The notes: generated from the sequence alone by a model not told the origin. 64,000 nucleotides of DNA from Dokdonella_A ginsengisoli (GCF_042652785.1 NZ_JBHSHD010000010.1:957641-1021640), one strand, 5' to 3'. Shown: positions 24,906 to 34,028, counted from the first letter of the stretch. A program made the numbers and translations.

Positions 24906-26405
24906 ATGTCGCGTTCGGAAAGCTCGCCCCGGCAGCGTTTGCAGGCCGGCCGCCGGCGCAACGGCGCACTTCCGCGGCTGGCGCTGGCCGCGCTCGGCGG
25001 AGGCCTGGCGGCGGCGGCCGGCGCGGCCGACTACGCCGCCGACCCCGCGTTCAACGGCGGCCACTACTACGCCGACGCCTTCGCATCGGACAGCAGCCTG
25101 CCCGATCACCACTACGCCGGCAGCAAGGTGGCCCGCGCCTCGAACGGCGACGTCGTCGTCGCCGCGCTGGTCGATGAAGGCTCGCTCGACCCCCAGCTGT
25201 ACACCGCGGTGGGGTTGATCCGCTACGACCGCGCCGGCGTGCGCGTGCCGTGGACCGCTCCCGACCCGGCCACCACGCGCCATTTCGACAACTACGTGTT
25301 CGTGCCCGGCACCCGCAACGACGCCTCGATCGACGACCTGCGCATCGTCGACGGCCGCATCGTCCTGCTGCACACGTACCGGTCCGTACACGACCTGCCC
25401 GAATCCAGCCTCGGCTGGATTTCCGTCCTCGACGACGGCGGCCGGCTGCTCTGGTCCGACGTGCTCTATCTCAGCGATGGCTCTTCATGGGGCGTGCGCG
25501 GCGGCGGCCTGGCGACGTACGCCGACGCCGGCAGCACCTACGTGCTGGTCGCGAGCACCCACGTCGCCGCGAAACGGCCGCGATACCAGCGCTTCCGTCT
25601 GGAAGCCGGCGGCAACCTGACCCTGCTCGACGACGTCTGGCTGGCCACGTCCGCCTGCTGGAACGAGCAATGGCAGTGCGATGCGACCGGCATCGCCGTC
25701 AGCCAGGACGGCCCGGACGAGCCGCCGCGCATCTACGTCAGCTACGCGTTCCGCGGCTTCGACGGCGACGACGCCGACGTCGTCGTCTCGCGCATCGACC
25801 CGCACGGGAACGGCGACCCGGCGTGGGATCCGAACAACGTGCACTGGAACCTGTCCGACGGCGGCAGTCGCGACGACGTTCCCGTCGGCATCGCCGTGCG
25901 CCGGACCGGTGCCGGCTCGCCCTCTTCGCCGTATCGCGACGAGATCTTCGTCGCCACGCGCAGCGCGCGCACCTGCCGCCCGGGCATCGGACTGATCCGT
26001 TTCGACCACGACGGCGGGGTTGCGGGCCGGGTCCTCGCCGGCGGCAGCGCGTCGAACTGGGACTGCATCACCGGATCGACTTCGGCCGACGTGCCGAGCG
26101 GACTGGCCCTCGACGCGGACCGCCTCGTCGTGGTCGGCAGCCGCACGGTGCATTCGCGAAGGTTCACCTGGCCGGCGGACGCCCTCGTGCGCCGCTTCGG
26201 CTTCGACCTCGCCGTGCGCGGCGAGCAGACGTTCGCCTACCCGATCGGCTCGCCGCGGCAACGCGCCTCGGAATTCTCGGGCGCGGCGGTTTCCGGTCCG
26301 GACGAGATCGTCGCGACCGGCAGCCTGACCTATCCGGCGACGGCACCCGGCGGACTGGGCGGCAAGAGACAGGTGGGAACGCTGCGGCTTCGCTGGACGC
26401 CGTGA
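24906..26405 (+). CDS. Exported beta-propeller-like hypothetical protein
   Basis: The 499-residue product has a twin-arginine-containing, Ala-rich N-terminus (RLALAALGGGLAAAAGAADY) that should direct export. Repeated blades follow, of the type ASNGDVVVAALVD, GLIRYDRAGV, VVSRIDPHG, IGLIRFDHDG and LVVVGSRTVH. They resemble the delta-60 or propeller repeats of secreted bacterial proteins. It contains paired Cys (ATSACWNEQWQC) likely forming a disulfide. It lacks the DGF tail seen in other exported proteins of the window. No function is assigned. Confidence 0.7.
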   Translation: MSRSESSPRQRLQAGRRRNGALPRLALAALGGGLAAAAGAADYAADPAFNGGHYYADAFASDSSLPDHHYAGSKVARASNGDVVVAALVDEGSLDPQLYTAVGLIRYDRAGVRVPWTAPDPATTRHFDNYVFVPGTRNDASIDDLRIVDGRIVLLHTYRSVHDLPESSLGWISVLDDGGRLLWSDVLYLSDGSSWGVRGGGLATYADAGSTYVLVASTHVAAKRPRYQRFRLEAGGNLTLLDDVWLATSACWNEQWQCDATGIAVSQDGPDEPPRIYVSYAFRGFDGDDADVVVSRIDPHGNGDPAWDPNNVHWNLSDGGSRDDVPVGIAVRRTGAGSPSSPYRDEIFVATRSARTCRPGIGLIRFDHDGGVAGRVLAGGSASNWDCITGSTSADVPSGLALDADRLVVVGSRTVHSRRFTWPADALVRRFGFDLAVRGEQTFAYPIGSPRQRASEFSGAAVSGPDEIVATGSLTYPATAPGGLGGKRQVGTLRLRWTP

Positions 26406-26459
26406 CAGACGGGTTCGAAGAAGCGGTGCCGGAAAGGAGAACCGGACGCGGCCACGGTG

Positions 26460-26550
26460 TGGCGGAGAGGGTGGGATTCGAACCCACGTTACGGCATAAC
26501 CGTAAACCGGATTTCGAATCCGGCGCATTCGACCACTCTGCCACCTCTCC
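26460..26550 (-). tRNA. serU-like: tRNA-Ser(CGA)
   Basis: The minus strand reads GGAGAGGTGGCAGAGTGG and ends CCCTCTCCGCCA with an encoded CCA. The anticodon stem CCGGA/TCCGG encloses TTCGAAA, giving anticodon CGA. The long variable arm (TTACGG/CCGTAA) marks a class II tRNA. It decodes UCG. Confidence 0.95.
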
Positions 26551-26706
26551 GCAGGACTTCCGGCAGGCCCGAGTGCTAGGCCCGCCTCCGCGGCGTTCGT
26601 CCCTGGGCAGCTGCCTGGCGGCAGTCCGGGACGCAACGGAAGGGCGCGGATGATACGGGGCCGCGACGCGCGAGACAACCCGTCCGGCGCCGGACCTGCG
26701 CCTGCG

Positions 26707-28635
26707 CTACAGATCGCGGGCGACGCGGAAGCCGACGCGTGCGCTGCGCGCCTCGGCCGGCGCGGCCAGGCGAAAGGCGGAACGGACCTGGTCCGGATCG
26801 CTGCCCCAGGAGCCGCCGCGCACCACGCGCCGCTCGCAGCCGGGGTTGACCCAGGCCTTGCTGTCGCGCGGCGCGCGCACATAATTGTCGTGCCAGCAGT
26901 CCTCGATCCATTCCGAGACGTTGCCTTCCATGTCGTACAGGCCGTAGGTGCTCGGCGCGAACGTCTTCGCCGGCGCCGGGCCCCAGTAGCCATCGCTGTA
27001 GCGCGGGAACGCGCTCGACCAGCTGCGCTTGGACGGCGAGCGGTCGCCCTCGCCGGTGACGTTGCCGACCACCTTGTCCGGATCGCCGTCGCCCCACGGA
27101 TAGCGCGTGCTAGAGCCGGCGCGCAGCGCGTACTCGAACTCGGCTTCGCTGGGCAGGCGGTATTTCTTGCCGGTGCGGTCGGACAGCCACGCCAGGTACG
27201 CGCTGGCGTCGTTCCACGACACGTTCACCACCGGCAGATCGTCGCCGGCGCGTTCACCGCGGTAGTCGTTCTGCCAGCTCATGCCGGAACGATTGACGAT
27301 GCGTCCGGTGTTCTCCTCGTACACCGCCGCGCCGCCAAGCCGCTCGGCGTCGGTGGCGTACTTGCTCGCGCGCACGAACTCGCGGAACTGCCCGACCGTG
27401 ACTTCGCTCTGGCCGAGCGCGAAACCGACCTCGATGCGCACGCGCCGCTGCGGTTCCTCGTTGTCCGAATGGCCCGGCTCGTCGGCCGCCGAGCCCATCA
27501 CGAACTGCCCGGTGGGAATCACCACGATCGCCGGCGCGCTGCCGGCCGCGTCGAGGAAGCGGTCGCGCAGGACCTGCCCCGGCTTCAGGCTCGCGTACAG
27601 GCGCGCGTTGCGCAGGCGGAGGTTGAAATCGTCCAGCCCGCCGAGGTCCGCGCTGATCGACTGCGCCTTCTTCGCCAGCTCCTCGGCGAGGTCGGCGTTG
27701 CCGGAATCGAGCGCCGACCGCGCCTGCGCGAGCACCGTCTCGGCGCGCTGCCGGCGGATGCCCTCGATGCGCGCGCGCGTGTCGAGCAGCGCCTGCGAGC
27801 CGGGCCGGATCGCCGAGGCGAGTCCGAGCATGCGGTCGGCGTTTTCGAAGTTGTCCTGCGCCGCCTCGTTCAGGGCGTGGTCGAGATAGCCGCGCTCGAT
27901 CTCCGCCAGGCCCGCGTCGACCAGGCGGTTGCCCGGATCCAGCTCGGCGGCCTTGCGGTAGATCGACAGCGCGTTCTCGTCTGCCGGCTCGGTGATGTTG
28001 CCCGTCTTCATCAGCTCGGCGGCGCGCGTGAGCATCGGCAGGATTTCGTGCAGGGTCTTCAGGCGCGCGCGCGCGGCGGTCAGCTCGCCGTCGGCATGCG
28101 GCAGCTCGGCGTACGCGGCGAGATAGCGCTGCGCCGTGTTCTCGTCGCCGCGATCGATCGCCGCCAAGGCCCAGTCGCGCAGCGCGCCGCCGATGCGTTC
28201 GAGTCCGGCCTCGGCCTCGACGTTGCCGTCGCCCTGCGACAGCGCGGAGCGGTACAGCGTGATCGCGCCGTTCTTCGGATCGAGCAGCGCGCCCTTCTCT
28301 TCCGCCGCGCGGGCGCGCTTGAGCAGCGCGGCGACCTCCTTGCTGGTCGGCGCCGGCGGCCCCATGCGGATCGCGTCGGCGAGCGAGGTACCGACCTCGG
28401 CGGGAGGCGCTTCCTCGACCGGCTCGCTGCGCGTCTGCGGTGCGCCCTGCTGCACGGCGGACCAGGTCGTCGGTGCACGCTGCCCGACCACGCTCGGCGC
28501 GGCCACCGGCTCCGGCGGCGGCTGCAGGTGGAACCAGCCCGGAAAGAAGCGGTATGCGAGCGCGAGCGCCAGCAAGACAATGCCGGCGGTGCCGCCGAGG
28601 GTGTGCTGCTTGCGCGTGAGTTCGCTACCGGGCAT
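26707..28635 (-). CDS. Membrane-anchored SUMF1/FGE-like protein with helical repeats
   Basis: The 642-residue product has one N-terminal membrane helix (about residues 14-32), a Pro-rich linker, a helical repeat region (about 90-360) with TPR-like spacing, and a C-terminal formylglycine-generating-enzyme-like domain. That domain is recognised by VIPTGQFVMGS, LPVVNVSWNDASAYLAWL, LPSEAEFEYALRAG, YPWGDG, DMEGNVSEWIED and RVVRGGSWGSDP, ending VGFRVARDL. The paired catalytic cysteines of true FGEs are not evident, so it may be a binding or scaffolding member rather than an oxidase. It is divergent from rnd. Confidence 0.83.
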   Translation of the reverse strand: MPGSELTRKQHTLGGTAGIVLLALALAYRFFPGWFHLQPPPEPVAAPSVVGQRAPTTWSAVQQGAPQTRSEPVEEAPPAEVGTSLADAIRMGPPAPTSKEVAALLKRARAAEEKGALLDPKNGAITLYRSALSQGDGNVEAEAGLERIGGALRDWALAAIDRGDENTAQRYLAAYAELPHADGELTAARARLKTLHEILPMLTRAAELMKTGNITEPADENALSIYRKAAELDPGNRLVDAGLAEIERGYLDHALNEAAQDNFENADRMLGLASAIRPGSQALLDTRARIEGIRRQRAETVLAQARSALDSGNADLAEELAKKAQSISADLGGLDDFNLRLRNARLYASLKPGQVLRDRFLDAAGSAPAIVVIPTGQFVMGSAADEPGHSDNEEPQRRVRIEVGFALGQSEVTVGQFREFVRASKYATDAERLGGAAVYEENTGRIVNRSGMSWQNDYRGERAGDDLPVVNVSWNDASAYLAWLSDRTGKKYRLPSEAEFEYALRAGSSTRYPWGDGDPDKVVGNVTGEGDRSPSKRSWSSAFPRYSDGYWGPAPAKTFAPSTYGLYDMEGNVSEWIEDCWHDNYVRAPRDSKAWVNPGCERRVVRGGSWGSDPDQVRSAFRLAAPAEARSARVGFRVARDL

Positions 28636-28718
28636 GGTGGTTCGATTATCCGTGCTCCACGCCGTCAGTAGAAGCGACGCGGCGCGCCCGGTTCAGCGAA
28701 CACGAAGAGGAAACCGCC

Positions 28719-29801
28719 TTGGGCGAATGGATCGACCATCCCGACGCACTGACCCGCCTGCTCGAAAACCCGCCGGCGACGGTCGGGCTCGACACCGAAT
28801 TCATGCGCATCGACACCTTCCTGCCGAAGCTGGCGCTGGTGCAGATCGAGATCGACGGCCGCATCGGACTGATCGATCCGGTCGCCGACGTCGATCTCGC
28901 GCCGCTCGCCGCGCTGCTCGGCGATGCGGCGCGCTGCTGCGTCATGCACAGCGCGAGCGAGGACCTGGAAGCGCTGGCGACGCGCCACTGCGCGCTGGCG
29001 CAGCTGTTCGACACGCAGATCGCCGCCTCGTTCGCCGGGCTCGGCGCCGGGCTCGGTTACCAGAAGCTCGTCAGCGCGCTGCTCGGCGTCGACCTGCCGA
29101 AGGCGGAGACGCGCTCGGACTGGCTGCGCCGCCCGCTCAGCGCGCAGCAGCTCGAGTACGCCGCGCAGGACGTCGTGCACCTGCCCGCCCTGCGCGCCGA
29201 GCTTTCTGCGCGCCTGGAAACGCGCGGCTACCTCGCCTGGTTCGCGCAGGACTGCGCGCGCCTGCTCGAACGGGCACGCCAGCGCGAACCCGATCCGGAG
29301 CCGCAGCAGTCGATGCGCGGCGCGGCCGACTGGCCGCGCGAGCGCCAGGCCCTGCTGCGCCGCGTGCTGCTCTGGCGCGACCGCACGGCGCGCGCGATCG
29401 ACCGGCCACGGCCGTGGCTGCTCGACGACGCGCACGCATTGGACCTGAGCGCGCGTCCACCCGCCGATGCCGACGAACTGGCCGAACGCACACGCGGCCT
29501 GCGCGCGCTGCGCGGCGCGCAGCGCGCGGAACTGCTCGACGTACTGCAGCAGCCACTGACGCCGGAGGAGCTTCAGTTCGCGCCGATCCCGGCGGCGCCG
29601 TCGCCGCGCGAGAAGGCCGCGATCGCCGCGATGAAGGAGGTGGTCGCCGCGCGCGCGAAGGAGCTCGATCTGCCCGAGGGCCTGCTGTGCGCGCGCCGCC
29701 ATCTCGAAGCCCTGCTCGCCACGCAGCGCTGGCCGGCTTCGCTCGACGGCTGGCGCCGCGACGTGCTGCACGATGCGCTGCTCGCGCGCCTGCCCGACTG
29801 A
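28719..29801 (+). CDS. rnd: Ribonuclease D (TTG start)
   Basis: RNase D is a 3'-5' exonuclease for tRNA maturation. The 360-residue product has the DEDD exonuclease motifs: Asp25/Glu27 in GLDTEFMR, then HSASEDLEAL, and QLEYAAQDVVHL. HRDC-like helices form the C-terminal half (PPADADELAERTRGL). TTG at 28719 is preceded by AGAGGA with an 8-nt spacer. No ATG precedes the conserved LDTEF block, so the TTG start is well supported. Confidence 0.92.
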   Translation: MGEWIDHPDALTRLLENPPATVGLDTEFMRIDTFLPKLALVQIEIDGRIGLIDPVADVDLAPLAALLGDAARCCVMHSASEDLEALATRHCALAQLFDTQIAASFAGLGAGLGYQKLVSALLGVDLPKAETRSDWLRRPLSAQQLEYAAQDVVHLPALRAELSARLETRGYLAWFAQDCARLLERARQREPDPEPQQSMRGAADWPRERQALLRRVLLWRDRTARAIDRPRPWLLDDAHALDLSARPPADADELAERTRGLRALRGAQRAELLDVLQQPLTPEELQFAPIPAAPSPREKAAIAAMKEVVAARAKELDLPEGLLCARRHLEALLATQRWPASLDGWRRDVLHDALLARLPD

Positions 29802-29888
29802 GCCGCATGCCTTAGCGAACTGCTTACACACGAGGTGGCGACTTCGGCCACACTGCCGCGCCGTTCGCCGAAGAAAGAAGGAACCTGC

Positions 29889-30353
29889 ATGCGCCGCATC
29901 CGTCCGGGACGCTACGCCGCCCTCGCCCTCCTCGCCGCTCTCGCGCAGACCGCTACCGGCGTTCACGCCGAAAGCGACGCCCAGGTCTACGAGAACGCGA
30001 TCGAACGCACCGCGCGGCTGTGTCCGGGGCACTCCGTCGAGCGCAGCACGCCGGGGGTCAAGGCGATCCAGGTCGGCGCCCTGCGCGTGCTGGCCAAGCG
30101 CGACGTGACGCTGTGTCCCGATCGCCGCCTCGACGCGGCGACGCCGGTGGTGTGGTACGGCCGCGCCAGCGCGTACGCGTGGAATCCCGAAGCGACCGGC
30201 GCCGTCGCCGTGCTCGCGACCCGGGTCGACGCGATGACGCGCAAGGAGGACTTCCCGGTCGAGACGCTGGTGTGGAACGCCGACGGCAGCGAAGCCAAGG
30301 GCGTCACCGTGCCCACGCTGGAACTGCGCCCGCGCCCGGCCGCGGCGTACTGA
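29889..30353 (+). CDS. Exported hypothetical protein
   Basis: The 154-residue product has a clear signal peptide (RRIRPGRYAALALLAALAQ, cleavage near VHA-ES). The short mature domain has two Cys in LCPGHSVERS and TLCPDRRLD that may pair, and ends RPRPAAAY. ATG at 29889 is preceded by GAAGGA with a 7-nt spacer. I do not recognise the family. It is convergent with the following DGF-tailed protein gene. Confidence 0.65.
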   Translation: MRRIRPGRYAALALLAALAQTATGVHAESDAQVYENAIERTARLCPGHSVERSTPGVKAIQVGALRVLAKRDVTLCPDRRLDAATPVVWYGRASAYAWNPEATGAVAVLATRVDAMTRKEDFPVETLVWNADGSEAKGVTVPTLELRPRPAAAY

Positions 30354-30390
30354 AAAGGCGGCGCTTCGAACACGTCCGTCGCCAGCGCGT

Positions 30391-31191
30391 TCAAGGCTCG
30401 AAGCCGTCGGCGAAGAGGCGGTCGCGGCCACCGTTGCGATGCAGCGCCCAGCCGTTGCGCATGACGATGCTCGACGGGCACGCACCGGTGCCGTAGTGGT
30501 TGTTCGGCACGCCCGCGTGGACGCCGCCGCCGTTGCCGTCCGGCGGTCCGAACAGCACCGTCGATTCCGGCAGCTGGTCGCAGGAGGCTGCCTGCGGCGC
30601 GTACCACTCGACCCAGTTGATCACGTAGCTCTTCAGCCACTGGTACGCGTGCGGCACGCGGATGTAACCGACCACTTGCGCCGTGCCGGCGGTCACGTCG
30701 CCCAGCTCGCCGACCCACCAGTCGCCGGCCGCATCGCTGCCTTGCACCCACACGCGCGTGCGATAGCGGTGGCCGGGCACCCACGCGTACGGAACCATCG
30801 TCTGGTAGCCGTCGCCTTCGCCGGTGAACGGCCGGCAGATCGCGCCGGGAACGTCGGCGCAGTTCGCAGCGTTCGCGCCCCAGATCGAAAAGATCGCGCG
30901 CTTGCCGTTGGCGTCCTTCTGGATGCCGATGTAGCCGCCGTCGCCGGTCACGATGCCGAACTGCGAGGAATAGAAATAGGCGAACGGCACCTGCCCCGGC
31001 CCCACCGTCGGTTCGTTGAGCGGCTGGATGTATCCGTCGAGGTTAAAGAAGCCTTCCGCCGGCTGGTCCGGCAGCCACCAGTCCGAGTAGGTTCCCTGCG
31101 GACCGACGGCGCGCGCCTGCGGAACGGCCGCAAGGACGACGCCGACGCCGAGCGCCGCATGCAGCAGGGTTCGCACCGTGATCGCGATCAT
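30391..31191 (-). CDS. Secreted protein with C-terminal DGF tail, possibly DUF3472-like
   Basis: The 266-residue product has a signal peptide (LLHAALGVGVVLAAVPQARA). A beta-rich, Trp/Tyr-rich domain follows, with YSDWWLPDQPAEGF, GGYIGIQKDANGKRAIFSIW, RTRVWVQGS and YVINWVEWY. This resembles DUF3472-containing secreted proteins, though the assignment is tentative. It ends in RDRLFADGFEP, the same tail motif found in other exported proteins of this window. Six Cys after the signal suggest disulfides. Confidence 0.68.
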   Translation of the reverse strand: MIAITVRTLLHAALGVGVVLAAVPQARAVGPQGTYSDWWLPDQPAEGFFNLDGYIQPLNEPTVGPGQVPFAYFYSSQFGIVTGDGGYIGIQKDANGKRAIFSIWGANAANCADVPGAICRPFTGEGDGYQTMVPYAWVPGHRYRTRVWVQGSDAAGDWWVGELGDVTAGTAQVVGYIRVPHAYQWLKSYVINWVEWYAPQAASCDQLPESTVLFGPPDGNGGGVHAGVPNNHYGTGACPSSIVMRNGWALHRNGGRDRLFADGFEP

Positions 31192-31311
31192 TCTCCGGAC
31201 CTCCCGTGACGGCGGACGGCGCCGAACGCACCGCTCCTCTGCCTGGGTTTCGCAAAACGCCGCGCCGGCGGCTCATGCGCCGCGCGGTTCCGTCCGGCCG
31301 CCGCTTCGCGC

Positions 31312-31342
31312 TTGACAAGCGCCGGGGCGATCTGGGCACACT
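31312..31342 (+). promoter_or_regulatory. Candidate thr operon promoter
   Basis: A perfect TTGACA lies at 31312-31317. The best -10 candidates (GGCACA at 31335-31340 or CACACT at 31337-31342) are weak. A start just after them would place the leader-peptide ATG (31349) at or near the 5' end of the mRNA. Confidence 0.35.
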
Positions 31343-31348
31343 CGGGAC

Positions 31349-31423
31349 ATGAACGCGCGCGGCACCACGACGATTACCGCGACCACCACGACGACCGTGG
31401 TGCGGGTGCCCGTGCGCGACTGA
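31349..31423 (+). CDS. thrL: Threonine operon leader peptide
   Basis: This is a 24-codon open reading frame upstream of thrA. It encodes MNARG, then a run with 9 Thr codons (three, Ile, one, Ala, five), then VVRVPVRD and TGA at 31421. Such Thr-rich leaders control thr operons by ribosome stalling when charged tRNA-Thr is scarce; E. coli ThrL has 8 Thr and 4 Ile. Here Ile is nearly absent. The leader is followed by mutually exclusive stem segments (separate entry). No clear Shine-Dalgarno precedes it; ACTCGGGAC is the nearest purine run. The peptide itself is unlikely to have another function. Confidence 0.85.
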   Translation: MNARGTTTITATTTTTVVRVPVRD

Positions 31424-31518
31424 TCCAAGAAGCCACGGCCCCGCCCTCGAAAGAGATGCGGGCCGCAGCGCTGGCGACCCGCCTCCCTCGAACCGGGGCC
31501 TCCGACCACCAGGAGGCC
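31395..31518 (+). promoter_or_regulatory. Thr attenuator with a hairpin that hides the thrA ribosome-binding site
   Basis: Four segments can be read. Segment 1 is CCGTGG (31395-31400), starting in the last Thr codon. Segment 2 is CCACGG plus GGCCCCG (31433-31443). Segment 3 is CGGGGCC (31494-31500). Segment 4 is GGAGGCC (31512-31518). Segments 1 and 2 pair, 2 pairs with 3 over 7 bp, and GGCCTCC (31497-31503) pairs with segment 4 over 7 bp. The last hairpin encloses the thrA Shine-Dalgarno (AGGAGG, 31511-31516) and has no T-run. It therefore looks like translational rather than transcriptional control. Confidence 0.65.
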
Positions 31519-31523
31519 GTTCC

Positions 31524-34028
31524 ATGTCCGATGCCGCCGTCGCCGCCGAGCCTGCGCCCGCGCGTGCCGCCGCCGTTCCGTTCGCCGCGCACAAGTTCGG
31601 CGGCTCCAGCCTCGCCGATGCGGCGTGCTTCCGCCGCGTCGGCGCGATCCTGCGCGCACAGCCCGGCGCGCGCCAGCTGGTCGTCGTCTCGGCCATGCGC
31701 GGCACCACCGACGCCCTGATCGCGCTCGCCGACGAAGCCGTACGCGGCGCGCCGGACTGGCGCGGCGGCTGGGAGCGCCTGCGCGAACGCCATCTCGACA
31801 CGGCGCGCGAGCTGCTGGGCAGCGCGACGGTGGAAACGCTGGCCTGGCTCGAAGCGGAATTCGCGCGGCTGTCGAACCTGCTCGGCGCCCTCGCCGTGCT
31901 CGCCACGCCGAGCCGCGAAGCGCTCGAGGCGATCCAGGGACTGGGCGAAGTCTGGTCGGCGCACCTGCTGTCGCGTTCGCTGGCGCTCGACGGCGCCGGC
32001 TGCGCCTTCCTCGACGCACGCGAGGTGCTGGTCGTCGAGCACGGCGAGCTCGGCGCAATCGTCGACTGGGACGACAGCGCACGCCGCTTCGCCGACTGGC
32101 GCCGAGACAACGCGCAGGACCGGCTGGTCGTGACCGGGTTCGTCGCGCGCACGCACGCCGGCCGCGCCACGGTGCTCGGACGCAACGGCAGCGACTATTC
32201 CGCCGCGATCTTCGCCGCGCTGTGCGACGCCGGCGAGCTGACCCTGTGGGGCGACACCGACGGCGTGCTCTCGGCCGATCCGCGACTCGTTCCGGACGCC
32301 ACGCCGCTGCCGCAGCTGAGCTACGACGAAGCCTGCGAACTGGCCTACTTCGGCGCCAAGGTCATCCATCCGCAGACGCTGACGCCGGCGATCGCGCGCG
32401 GCCTGCCGGTGCGCATCCGCAACACGTTCAACCCCGCGCACGCCGGCACCGCGATCGGCGGCGCAGCCGCGGCGCAGGCGGAACAGCCGCCGGTGAAAGG
32501 CATCAGCGCCGTGCGCGACCTCGCCGTGCTGACGCTCGAAGGCGCCGGCATGATCGGCGTTCCGGGCACCGCCGAGCGCACCTTCGGCGCGCTGCACGAC
32601 GCCGGCGTGTCGGTGGTGATGATCTCGCAGGGCTCGTCCGAACATTCGATCTGCTGCGTGGTGCGCGGCGCCGACGCGAGCAGCGCGGAAGCGGCGCTGC
32701 GGCGCGCGTTCGCCGCCGAGATCGCGCGCGGCGAGATCCATCGCGTCAGCGTCAGCGGCGACATCAGCGTACTCGCCGTGGTCGGCGACGGCATGGCCGG
32801 CACGCCCGGCGTCGCCGCGCGCACCTTCGGCGCGCTGGCGCGCACCGGCGTGAACATCCGCGCGATCGCGCAGGGAGCCTCGGAGCGCAACATCTCCGTT
32901 GCCGTGGCCAGCGCCGACACCGCGCGCGCGCTGCGCGCCGTGCACGCGGCATTCTGGCTGTCGCCGCAGACCCTGTCGATCGGCCTGATCGGGCCGGGCA
33001 AGGTCGGCGCCGCCCTGCTGCGGCAGATCGAGGCGGCGCGGCCGCGGCTGCTGCGCGAGAACCAGCTCGACCTGCGCCTGCGCGCCGTCGCCACCAGCCG
33101 TCGCCAGTGGCTGGGCGAAGCCGGCGCGGCCGCGCAATGGCAGGAAGCCGCCGCGGCCGGCTGCGATCTGGACGCCTTCGCGCGCCACGTGCAGGCCGAA
33201 CACCTGCCGCACGCGGTGATCCTGGACTGCAGCGCGAGCGGCGCGGTCGCCGAGCGCTACGCGGACTGGCTCGGCGCCGGCATCCACGTGGTCACCCCGA
33301 ACAAGCAGGCCGGCGCCGGTCCGTCCTCGCGCTGGCGCGCGATCCGCGCGGCGACCGCGGGCGGCGCGCGCTTCCGCTACGAGGCGACCGTCGGCGCCGG
33401 CCTGCCGGTGATCTCGACCTTGCGCGACCTGCTCGACACCGGCGACGAGCTGCTGGCGGTCGAGGGCATCCTCTCCGGCACGCTGGCCTGGCTGTTCAAC
33501 CGCTACGACGGCACGCAGCCGTTCTCGCAGCTGGTGCGCGAGGCGCACGCGCTCGGCTACACCGAACCCGACCCGCGCGACGACCTGTCCGGCACCGACG
33601 TCGCGCGCAAGCTGGTGATCCTCGCGCGCGAAGCCGGGGTCGGACTCGACCTCGCCGACGTCGCCGTCGAGAGCCTGGTTCCCGCCAGCCTGCGCGACGT
33701 CGACGCCGATGCCTTCCTGCAACGCCTGGACGAACTGGACGACGCGATCCAGGCGCGCTGCGCTGCGGCGCGCGCCGAAGGCCGGGTGCTGCGCTACGTG
33801 GCGCGGCTCGACCGCGACGGCACGGCCAGCGTCGGGCTCGCCGCGGTGCCGCTCGACCACGCCTTCGCGCACCTGCGCCTGACTGACAACATCGTGCAGT
33901 TCACCACGCAGCGCTACCGCGACAATCCGCTGGTCGTGCAGGGTCCGGGAGCCGGTCCCGAGGTGACCGCGGCCGGCGTGTTCGCCGACCTGCTGCGCGT
34001 GGCGGCGGCTCTTGGCGCGAAGCTGTAA
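31524..34028 (+). CDS. thrA: Bifunctional aspartate kinase / homoserine dehydrogenase
   Basis: The 834-residue protein catalyses the first and third steps of the aspartate-to-threonine route. The kinase domain begins HKFGGSSLADAACFRRVG and has GRNGSDYSAAIFAAL and the ATP-site segment GDTDGVLSADPR. Two ACT-like regulatory segments lie at about residues 325-475 (AVLTLEGAGMIGVPGTAER and ISVLAVVGDGMAGTPGVAAR). The homoserine dehydrogenase domain starts near residue 488 with GLIGPGKVGAALL and has EATVGAGLPVISTL and EGILSGTLAWLFN. ATG at 31524 has AGGAGG with a 7-nt spacer. Threonine feedback is expected from the family. It is followed by thrB after a repeat-filled spacer. Confidence 0.96.
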   Translation: MSDAAVAAEPAPARAAAVPFAAHKFGGSSLADAACFRRVGAILRAQPGARQLVVVSAMRGTTDALIALADEAVRGAPDWRGGWERLRERHLDTARELLGSATVETLAWLEAEFARLSNLLGALAVLATPSREALEAIQGLGEVWSAHLLSRSLALDGAGCAFLDAREVLVVEHGELGAIVDWDDSARRFADWRRDNAQDRLVVTGFVARTHAGRATVLGRNGSDYSAAIFAALCDAGELTLWGDTDGVLSADPRLVPDATPLPQLSYDEACELAYFGAKVIHPQTLTPAIARGLPVRIRNTFNPAHAGTAIGGAAAAQAEQPPVKGISAVRDLAVLTLEGAGMIGVPGTAERTFGALHDAGVSVVMISQGSSEHSICCVVRGADASSAEAALRRAFAAEIARGEIHRVSVSGDISVLAVVGDGMAGTPGVAARTFGALARTGVNIRAIAQGASERNISVAVASADTARALRAVHAAFWLSPQTLSIGLIGPGKVGAALLRQIEAARPRLLRENQLDLRLRAVATSRRQWLGEAGAAAQWQEAAAAGCDLDAFARHVQAEHLPHAVILDCSASGAVAERYADWLGAGIHVVTPNKQAGAGPSSRWRAIRAATAGGARFRYEATVGAGLPVISTLRDLLDTGDELLAVEGILSGTLAWLFNRYDGTQPFSQLVREAHALGYTEPDPRDDLSGTDVARKLVILAREAGVGLDLADVAVESLVPASLRDVDADAFLQRLDELDDAIQARCAAARAEGRVLRYVARLDRDGTASVGLAAVPLDHAFAHLRLTDNIVQFTTQRYRDNPLVVQGPGAGPEVTAAGVFADLLRVAAALGAKL

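Noticed and set aside
26650..26676. Promoter for tRNA-Ser(CGA) (TATCAT on the minus strand)
   Set aside because: The -10 is good but the nearest -35 (TTGTCT) is only 15 nt away, so it was not called as a feature.
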